Origin: Balneolales bacterium
GTDB lineage: Bacteria; Bacteroidota; Rhodothermia; Balneolales; Balneolaceae
NCBI GenBank assembly: GCA_022360375.1
Contig: JAKSCW010000053.1
Span: 1-6,482, forward strand
Length of the DNA: 6,482 nucleotides
Direction: 5' to 3'
Shown: one piece after another, positions 1 through 5,494 of the stretch
Layout of the letters: every line of letters starts with the position of its first letter
Numbering within the stretch: position 1 is the first letter of the stretch
The notes under the pieces: generated by a model
What the model was told of the DNA's origin: nothing
What the model saw: the letters and a program-made list of their open reading frames with translations, nothing else
Databases searched by the model: none
Translations under genes and position numbers: made by a program

Positions 1-1209
1 CTCGCTTCCCTGACCGCTGCTCTAATGTCTCAGGCCACAGAAAACTACTCTTCCGAAGAAATTGCTGAAGAACTCCGGCTGATTGCCAGCAGCATCTTTT
101 TCAGCACCACTGATAACAGCACTACGATGAATATCAGTACGCTGAAGAAGAATATTGATCGCACCCTGGAACTTGCCGAAGAAATGCTGTACCGCCCTGC
201 TTTTGCAGAGGAAGATTTCAACAGAATAAAGCAACAGCAAATCGAAGGAATCAAGAGCACGTACCAAAACCCTTCTTCTATTGCCAGTGGTGTTTTTGAT
301 CGTCTTCTTTATGGGGATGAACATATCTTTTCTCTTCCGGGCGCCGGTATCGAAGAAACGGTAGACCGTATCACTCCTGATGATGTTCGCGAGTTTTACA
401 AATCGTACTATACACCGGATTTAACTGAGGTAATTGTTGTAGGACAAATAAGTAAGCAAGAAATACTACCTAAACTTAGCTTCCTTGACTCCTGGGAATC
501 TACCGGAGCCAGTTTACCAGATTTACCTGAACCGAAACCTGGCGATTACACCAAAATTTATTTAGTAGATAAAACTGCTGCCCCACAGTCTGAACTGCGT
601 TTGGGATATATGACTGATCTGCCTTACGATGCTACGGGTGAATTCTACAAAGCATATTTGATGAATTACAACCTTGGTGGAGCTTTCAACAGCCGCATTA
701 ACCTGAATCTTCGGGAAGATAAAGGCTGGACCTACGGAGCTGGCTCCTATTTTAGTGGTTCTGACCAACCGGGAGCTTTTCAGGCACTAGCAGGAGTGAA
801 AGGAGAGGCAACGGATAGTGCTGTGGTTGAGTTTCTTACTGAAATCAAAAATTTCAAAGAAAATGGTATCACCGAAGAAGAACTGGAATTCATGAGAAAT
901 TCCATCGGCCAGCGGGATGCCCGCAACTACGAAACTCCGTTTCAGAAAGCCGGTTTTCTTGGTACAATTATCAGGTATGATTTGGATAAAGATTATGTGG
1001 ATGAACAATCAGAAATCATCCGAACTATTACCAAAGAAGAAATCAATGCGCTTGCTCAAAAGCACCTGGACCTTGAAAACATGATTATTCTTGTGGTTGG
1101 GGATGCCGCTTCTCATAAGGAAAACCTTAAAGCCCTTGGGTATGAAGTGGTTGACGTAAGTACTAACGGAGATATTATTATTGACCTCCAGGAGAACACA
1201 GATCAATAG
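1..1209 (+). CDS. M16-family zinc peptidase-like protein, C-terminal (probably non-catalytic) half, 5'-truncated
   Basis: The reading frame is open from the first base of the window, so the gene starts upstream. The internal ATG at 25 is not a credible start because the M16 homology (ASLTAALM, then SSEEIAEEL) runs through it. The visible 402 residues cover most of one Peptidase_M16 domain (about 1-120) and one M16_C domain (about 125-370). Recognisable M16_C features are EFYKSYYTPDLTEVIVVG and the block GGAFNSRINLNLRE followed by GWTYGAGS. The Arg of LRE and the Tyr of WTYG form the R/Y pair that, in two-part M16 enzymes, sits in the inactive partner and contacts substrate. No HxxEH zinc motif is visible. 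Where active domains have the third zinc ligand (a Glu about 10 residues after the 'npxf' turn) this protein reads NRIKQQQI, with no Glu. I infer the C-terminal half of a roughly 900-residue M16 protein, or the inactive subunit of a heterodimer. Such proteins are usually exported in this branch, but the N-terminus is outside the window. The family call is strong; the substrate is unknown. Confidence 0.9.
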   Translation, partial: LASLTAALMSQATENYSSEEIAEELRLIASSIFFSTTDNSTTMNISTLKKNIDRTLELAEEMLYRPAFAEEDFNRIKQQQIEGIKSTYQNPSSIASGVFDRLLYGDEHIFSLPGAGIEETVDRITPDDVREFYKSYYTPDLTEVIVVGQISKQEILPKLSFLDSWESTGASLPDLPEPKPGDYTKIYLVDKTAAPQSELRLGYMTDLPYDATGEFYKAYLMNYNLGGAFNSRINLNLREDKGWTYGAGSYFSGSDQPGAFQALAGVKGEATDSAVVEFLTEIKNFKENGITEEELEFMRNSIGQRDARNYETPFQKAGFLGTIIRYDLDKDYVDEQSEIIRTITKEEINALAQKHLDLENMIILVVGDAASHKENLKALGYEVVDVSTNGDIIIDLQENTDQ

Positions 1210-1238
1210 TTTTATTAAAACTTTTTAATCTTTCTTTT

Positions 1239-1273
1239 GCCCTCAGGAGATACCCTTTTGAGGGCTTTTTTTT
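1239..1273 (+). terminator. Intrinsic terminator of the M16 gene
   Basis: A perfect 7-bp GC-rich stem, GCCCTCA (1239-1245) with TGAGGGC (1259-1265), is followed directly by eight T residues (1266-1273). It starts 30 bases after the TAG stop of the M16 gene. The 13-base loop could pair further through GG/CC. It separates the peptidase transcript from the first chemoreceptor gene. Confidence 0.88.
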
Positions 1274-1321
1274 GTTTAACATACACTTATACATTCCATT
1301 TCTGTTCAACCTGCGTTCTTT

Positions 1322-1346
1322 TAAAGAAACTATACCCGCCCGATAA
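1322..1346 (+). promoter_or_regulatory. Possible weak sigma-28-like promoter of the first chemoreceptor
   Basis: TAAAGAAA at 1322-1329 resembles the sigma-28 -35 element TAAAGTTT. CCCGATAA at 1339-1346 matches the -10 element GCCGATAA at 7 of 8 positions. The spacer is 9 bases instead of the usual 11, which weakens the call. The -10 element lies 34 bases before the ATG at 1381, a sensible distance. Support comes mainly from the better-formed equivalent ahead of the second receptor. The rest of the 1274-1380 gap shows nothing else convincing. Confidence 0.4.
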
Positions 1347-1380
1347 ATCAAACATCACTATATGATTTAAATTAAAGGCA

Positions 1381-3327
1381 ATGTTTAAAAATCTATCACT
1401 ACGCAAAAAATTATGGTTATTGGGGTGTATTCCTTTAGCGGGTTTCCTGGTCCTGACTGTAATAGATATTTCGAAATTATATTCTCATAAGAGCTCTCTA
1501 TCTGCTATGAGCGAAAACGTTGAAATTGCACTTCAAATCCGAAGCGTAATTTCTGAATTGCAAAAAGAACGGGGAAGGTCAGTAGGTTATACTGCAACCC
1601 AGGATTCGGAAGTGTACCAAAAACTTGTTGAGCAACGATTAAAAACCGATGATGCAATAGCCAATATTGTTTCAGACTACGAAAACCAACTGCTGAAATC
1701 CCAACATCCCGAGATCACCCGTCAATTTGAGGATTTCATACTGGACACTAAAACCTTAACTGATTTGCGAAACTCTGTAGACGCCCAGAAGCTGGAAGAG
1801 ATTGATTATCTGGTTGTTTACAACAATCATATCCTTAAAGGCCTGGACATTTTTAACACCATTGCAAAAAATGCTGCCGATCACCATACAGCTTCAAATT
1901 TATTGGCCTATTATTTCTTTTTGGATATGAAAGATGCTTTGGGGCAGGAACGGGCCATTCTTTACAGTGCTTTTTTAAAGAATGAGATCTCCATTCGATT
2001 GTATGGGCGATATGCCTTCTTGAAAGACGATATAAGTTTTTTGGAACATGAGTTCGAACAATTAGCTGATCGGGAGATTGTAGAATACTATAAATCTAAG
2101 GTTGACAACCCTGTAGTTAGAAAAGCAGATGAGATTACCGCCATTTTTGATGACAAAACATTAGAAGGAAACTATGGAGTTAACCCGGAAGAATGGTTTA
2201 GTACTATTACTGCAAAAATTGGCTTTTATGGGGAAATCGATGCAGAGATTGCAAGCTATATCAGAACAATTACCCAAAACGCGCTTCAGGTGGATACCCG
2301 ATTGATTTGGCTGGAACTAGTGCTTAGTCTTTTGGCGGTTTCTGTAATGATAGCTCTTACATATTCAGTTATTGAATCAACGCTTTCGGGGTTAGTAGGT
2401 ATTTCCAAAAGCCTTGTAACCAATTCGGTGAATACAAACATAAGTGCCAGATCACTAAATAAGACCAGCGAAGACCTGGCTCAATCCACCAGCCAACAAT
2501 CGGCTGCCCTGGAGGAAACCAGTGCAACATTTGAAGAAATGTTTGCGACCGCAAATTCAAATAGTGAAAACGCGGAACATGCAAAAGATTCCGCAAATTC
2601 GATGCGCGAAGCGGCTGAACAGGGGGCAACAAAGATATCGCAACTAAATGTAGCGATGGAAGATATTAAAACCTCCAGTGATAGTATCTCAAGTATCATT
2701 AAGACGATTGATGATATTGCCTTTCAAACCAATCTTCTTGCACTAAACGCTGCTGTTGAAGCAGCACGGGCTGGAGAGGCCGGGAAAGGATTTGCCGTAG
2801 TTGCTGAAGAAGTCCGCAGCCTTGCACAACGCTCTGCTCAGGCTGCCCGTAAAACTGCAGAAGAGATTGAGACTTCTATTGCAAATAGTAATCGGGGAGT
2901 TTCCTTAAACTCAGAAATCAAAGAAGTGTTTGATGAGATTCTTACCCAGGCCCGAAATGTTGACCAGACCATTGCCGGAATAGCCGCCAGTTCTTATGAA
3001 CAAACCAAAGGCATTGAAGATGTTAAGAAAACCGTTGAGTATTTGGATTCTAAAACCCAAAAGAATGCAGCCATAGCGGAAGAAACCGCTACATCAGCCC
3101 ATGAACTTACTGATGAAGTACGAAGCCTCGTTAACTCACTAAATATGCTTAGCAACGATGTTGTAGGTGGAAAACTGGGGCGGGAATTATTTCAGGCCAT
3201 CCATGCGGCGGATAACAATAGTGAAAATGTGATTAAAGCACATAAAGTCATTCACACCCCTGCTCCCTCTAATCAAGAGGAAGAATTGAATACTGAAGCA
3301 GAACACAAATTGTACCAGGCGTTTTAA
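1381..3327 (+). CDS. Methyl-accepting chemotaxis protein with periplasmic NIT-like sensor domain, HAMP-less (first of tandem pair)
   Basis: This 648-residue transmembrane chemoreceptor is expected to signal to CheA/CheW. A basic start (residues 1-10, ending LRKK) leads into TM1 at about 11-30. The periplasmic region, about 45-295, resembles the NIT domain: it has the hallmark LQKERGRSVGY (60-70) and a second arginine motif, LGQERAILY (187-195). NIT domains bind nitrate/nitrite in NasR-type proteins, but the ligand here is an inference. TM2 is about 308-330. The signalling hairpin carries candidate methylation sites at Q372, E379, E386 and E567/E568, and the tip AFQTNLLALN...EAARAGEAGKG with Phe448, Arg463 and Glu466. 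These sites lie 94, 87, 80 and 102 residues (E568) from the tip Glu, the same as Tsr by my recollection of Tsr numbering, so I place it in the 36H class. Only about 40 residues separate TM2 from the first site, so no full HAMP fits. The end, HKLYQAF, resembles a CheR-tethering pentapeptide. The start is supported because the paralogue begins at the same residue. There is no good Shine-Dalgarno (AAAGGCA abuts the ATG). Confidence 0.93.
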   Translation: MFKNLSLRKKLWLLGCIPLAGFLVLTVIDISKLYSHKSSLSAMSENVEIALQIRSVISELQKERGRSVGYTATQDSEVYQKLVEQRLKTDDAIANIVSDYENQLLKSQHPEITRQFEDFILDTKTLTDLRNSVDAQKLEEIDYLVVYNNHILKGLDIFNTIAKNAADHHTASNLLAYYFFLDMKDALGQERAILYSAFLKNEISIRLYGRYAFLKDDISFLEHEFEQLADREIVEYYKSKVDNPVVRKADEITAIFDDKTLEGNYGVNPEEWFSTITAKIGFYGEIDAEIASYIRTITQNALQVDTRLIWLELVLSLLAVSVMIALTYSVIESTLSGLVGISKSLVTNSVNTNISARSLNKTSEDLAQSTSQQSAALEETSATFEEMFATANSNSENAEHAKDSANSMREAAEQGATKISQLNVAMEDIKTSSDSISSIIKTIDDIAFQTNLLALNAAVEAARAGEAGKGFAVVAEEVRSLAQRSAQAARKTAEEIETSIANSNRGVSLNSEIKEVFDEILTQARNVDQTIAGIAASSYEQTKGIEDVKKTVEYLDSKTQKNAAIAEETATSAHELTDEVRSLVNSLNMLSNDVVGGKLGRELFQAIHAADNNSENVIKAHKVIHTPAPSNQEEELNTEAEHKLYQAF

Positions 3328-3354
3328 GTCTCTTTTTTTCTTGCTACTCCTCAT

Positions 3355-3381
3355 AAACCCGCTTTTGCAGCGGGTTTTTTT
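3355..3381 (+). terminator. Intrinsic terminator of the first chemoreceptor
   Basis: A perfect 8-bp stem, AAACCCGC (3355-3362) with GCGGGTTT (3370-3377), encloses a 7-base loop. It merges into a T tract at 3375-3381. It begins 27 bases after the TAA stop. It ends three bases before the next promoter, so the two receptors are separate transcription units despite being adjacent. Confidence 0.92.
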
Positions 3382-3383
3382 GT

Positions 3384-3410
3384 TAAGCTTTATTTAGCAA
3401 ATACCGATAA
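3384..3410 (+). promoter_or_regulatory. Sigma-28 (FliA-type) promoter of the second chemoreceptor
   Basis: TAAGCTTT at 3384-3391 matches the sigma-28 -35 consensus TAAAGTTT at 6 of 8 positions. After exactly 11 bases comes ACCGATAA at 3403-3410, matching GCCGATAA at 7 of 8. Spacer length and position (48 bases before the ATG) both fit. Sigma-28 controls late flagellar and chemotaxis genes in many flagellated bacteria, so this places the receptor in a motility regulon. The match is read from the sequence; use by a sigma-28 protein is inferred. Confidence 0.75.
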
Positions 3411-3458
3411 CCATAATAAAATCAACTCTTAATAAATAAGTAAACTCCTGGGGGATAT

Positions 3459-5414
3459 ATGCTTAAGCGAATTTCATTGAGAAAGAAATTATGGACACTC
3501 GGTTCAGTGCCTTTGTTAGGTTTTTTGGTATTGATTGTAATTGATATAGCACACCTGGGGACAGAAATCAGTCAAATCAAAGACATGAATAATGATATCC
3601 AGGTTGCCCTCCAACTACGGCCACTGGTTACGGAATTACAAAAAGAAAGAGGACGATCTGTAGGATATACCGCTAGTAAAACTGATGAGGTTTATTCTAA
3701 ACTCCAGGAACAACGAACTGCAACCGACCGTGTATTTGAGGATCTTCAAAACCGATTTCGAAGTGGTGAATTAAATTCATCGAACCCTTATACAAATTCT
3801 AAACTGGAAAAGATCATTTCAGATAAAACCATCCTGTCTCAGTTACGAAATTCTGTAGATGAACAAAGTAAAACAGGAGTACAATACCTTGAAAACTACA
3901 CTGACTACATCTATAATGGATTAGATTTTTTAAACTACACCGCGAAAAATGCCCCAGATCAAACGATATCTAACAATCTATTAGGGTATTATTTCTTTTT
4001 GGACATGAAAGATGTGCTTGGGCAAGAGAGGGCCATTTTATATGGAACTTTCCTGGCTGATACAATAGATGCTGATTCCTTTGGCAGGTACGTATTTCTA
4101 CAGGAAGACACAGAGTTTCTTATTCACGAATTCCAACTTCTGGCTGACCCCGAAGCATTTCAGTTTTTTAACTCAAGGCTAAATGACGAAAGAGTAGCAG
4201 AAGTACAACGATTTAAAGAAAGTTTCGAAGCCAGGAAATTTGCTGGAAACTATGGAGAAGATGCAGAAGCCTGGTTTGCAGCAATTACTGCAAAAATTGG
4301 ACTCTATGGTGAAATGGATGCCGAAATTGGGAATTATATTTTAGATGTAGGACAACAATTGCTTAATCAAAGCAGGTATATGCTAATCTTCGAACTTGTA
4401 CTGAGCTTTGTTGCTACCTTAATATTGATTTCAGCAGTGTTGGTTAGCATCCGCCTTATACTGAAACCTCTTGTATCCGTTACAAAAGGATTGGTTGAGA
4501 ACTCTGTTCAAACAAACAGTGCCGCCATCCTTATGGCTAAATCCAGTCATACTTTATCGGATTCGGCTATCGAACAATCCGGGGCGTTAGATGAAACCAG
4601 TACCGCTTTTGAAGAAATGACTGCTTCTGCAAAATCTAATAGTGAGAATGCTGAAGAGGCAAAACAAGCGGCTAATAAAATGCGAACAGCCGCAGAACAT
4701 GGAGCAAATGAAATAGCCCAGTTAAATGCCGCAATGGAAGACATTCAAACCTCAAGTGATAGTATTTCCAAAATTATTAAAACTATTGATGACATTGCTT
4801 TCCAAACAAATTTGTTAGCCTTAAATGCAGCCGTAGAAGCCGCCAGGGCAGGTGAAGCAGGAAAAGGATTTGCTGTGGTAGCCGAAGAAGTAAGAAATCT
4901 TGCACAACGTTCGGCTGAAGCGGCCAGAGAAACATCCGCTGAAATTGAGACTTCAATTTCTAACAGTAACCGGGGAGTTCAGATAAATGAATCTATTCGA
5001 AAAGTATTCGATGAAATTCTTGAACAAGCCAGGAATGTAGATCAAACAATTGCCGGAATTGCTGAGGCTTCCCGCCAACAAACCAAGGGGATTGAGGATG
5101 TAATTGGAGCTGTTGGGCACCTGAATGGCAAAACACAACAAACTGCACATATTTCAGAGGAATCGGAGGCATCTGCTCAAGGGCTCCAGACTCAGGTTGC
5201 CGACCTTGTACGCCATATTAGTGATCTAAGCACCAAAGTAATTGGAGGTGCTATCGGACGCCATCTTTTGCTCAAAACACAAGAAGCAGACAACAATAGC
5301 GAAGCTATCCTGGGGCACCAGAAACCAATACATACACCAACTCAGCACCCATCCCGGGATTTTGATCTTCAACTTGAAGACAATAATTCTCATAAATTGT
5401 ATGAAGCTTTTTAG
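3459..5414 (+). CDS. Methyl-accepting chemotaxis protein with periplasmic NIT-like sensor domain, HAMP-less (second of tandem pair)
   Basis: This 651-residue paralogue of the preceding receptor aligns with it without a gap over the first 620 residues (339 identities by my hand count, about 55%). TM1 is about 11-30. The NIT-like region, about 45-295, shares LQKERGRSVGY (60-70) and LGQERAILY (187-195). TM2 is about 307-332. IRLILKPLVSV just after TM2 resembles the first turn of a HAMP helix, but no second HAMP helix follows; only about 40 residues precede the first methylation site. Candidate methylation sites are E372, E379, E386 and E567/E568. The hairpin tip has Phe448, Arg463 and Glu466, matching trimer-contact and tip residues of E. 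coli receptors. The tail ends HKLYEAF, a likely CheR-binding pentapeptide. The sensor domain diverges most (about 48% over residues 1-300 against 84% over 401-500), suggesting related but different ligands. A GGGGGA stretch three bases before the ATG is a possible, closely spaced ribosome site. A sigma-28-type promoter lies upstream. Confidence 0.93.
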   Translation: MLKRISLRKKLWTLGSVPLLGFLVLIVIDIAHLGTEISQIKDMNNDIQVALQLRPLVTELQKERGRSVGYTASKTDEVYSKLQEQRTATDRVFEDLQNRFRSGELNSSNPYTNSKLEKIISDKTILSQLRNSVDEQSKTGVQYLENYTDYIYNGLDFLNYTAKNAPDQTISNNLLGYYFFLDMKDVLGQERAILYGTFLADTIDADSFGRYVFLQEDTEFLIHEFQLLADPEAFQFFNSRLNDERVAEVQRFKESFEARKFAGNYGEDAEAWFAAITAKIGLYGEMDAEIGNYILDVGQQLLNQSRYMLIFELVLSFVATLILISAVLVSIRLILKPLVSVTKGLVENSVQTNSAAILMAKSSHTLSDSAIEQSGALDETSTAFEEMTASAKSNSENAEEAKQAANKMRTAAEHGANEIAQLNAAMEDIQTSSDSISKIIKTIDDIAFQTNLLALNAAVEAARAGEAGKGFAVVAEEVRNLAQRSAEAARETSAEIETSISNSNRGVQINESIRKVFDEILEQARNVDQTIAGIAEASRQQTKGIEDVIGAVGHLNGKTQQTAHISEESEASAQGLQTQVADLVRHISDLSTKVIGGAIGRHLLLKTQEADNNSEAILGHQKPIHTPTQHPSRDFDLQLEDNNSHKLYEAF

Positions 5415-5430
5415 ATTACATACAATAACC

Positions 5431-5476
5431 GCATATAATGGATCCCCATTTGAGGAATGGGGGGGTCATTATATGC
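5431..5476. terminator. Long hairpin between convergent genes, possible bidirectional terminator
   Basis: A perfect 10-bp outer stem, GCATATAATG (5431-5440) with CATTATATGC (5467-5476), encloses a 7-bp inner stem, CCCCATT (5444-5450) with AATGGGG (5456-5462). The inner loop is TGAGG, and a small internal loop separates the stems. It sits 16 bases after the stop of the second receptor and 18 bases before the stop of the convergent plug gene, almost centred in the 80-base gap. Neither side has a T tract, so it is not a textbook intrinsic terminator. It may stop or stabilise both transcripts. The hairpin itself is certain; its role is inferred. Confidence 0.6.
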
Positions 5477-5494
5477 TATCCAAATCACGATATA

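Noticed and set aside
25..1209. Taking the ATG at 25 as the true start of the M16 gene
   Set aside because: The frame is open to base 1 and M16-like sequence (ASLTAALM) spans the ATG; no ribosome site precedes it.
1271..1300. Bacteroidota-type promoter (TTTG ... TAnnTTTG) after the first terminator
   Set aside because: A TTTG is present at 1272-1274 but it is the end of the terminator T tract, and the downstream element (near 1290) matches poorly.
1315..1330. Operator-like inverted repeat GTTCTTTT/AAAGAAAC
   Set aside because: The arms mismatch at two positions and AT-rich dyads of this size are common by chance; it overlaps the possible -35 element.
2369..2699. Minus-strand reading frames opposite the first receptor's methylation helices
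   Set aside because: They are antisense shadows of a helical, Ala/Glu/Ser-rich coding region; composition is low-complexity and no start signal is seen.
2701..4895. Recent gene conversion or assembly duplication between the two receptors
   Set aside because: Even where the proteins are identical (residues 441-479) 28 of 39 codons differ, so the copies have long been separate at DNA level.
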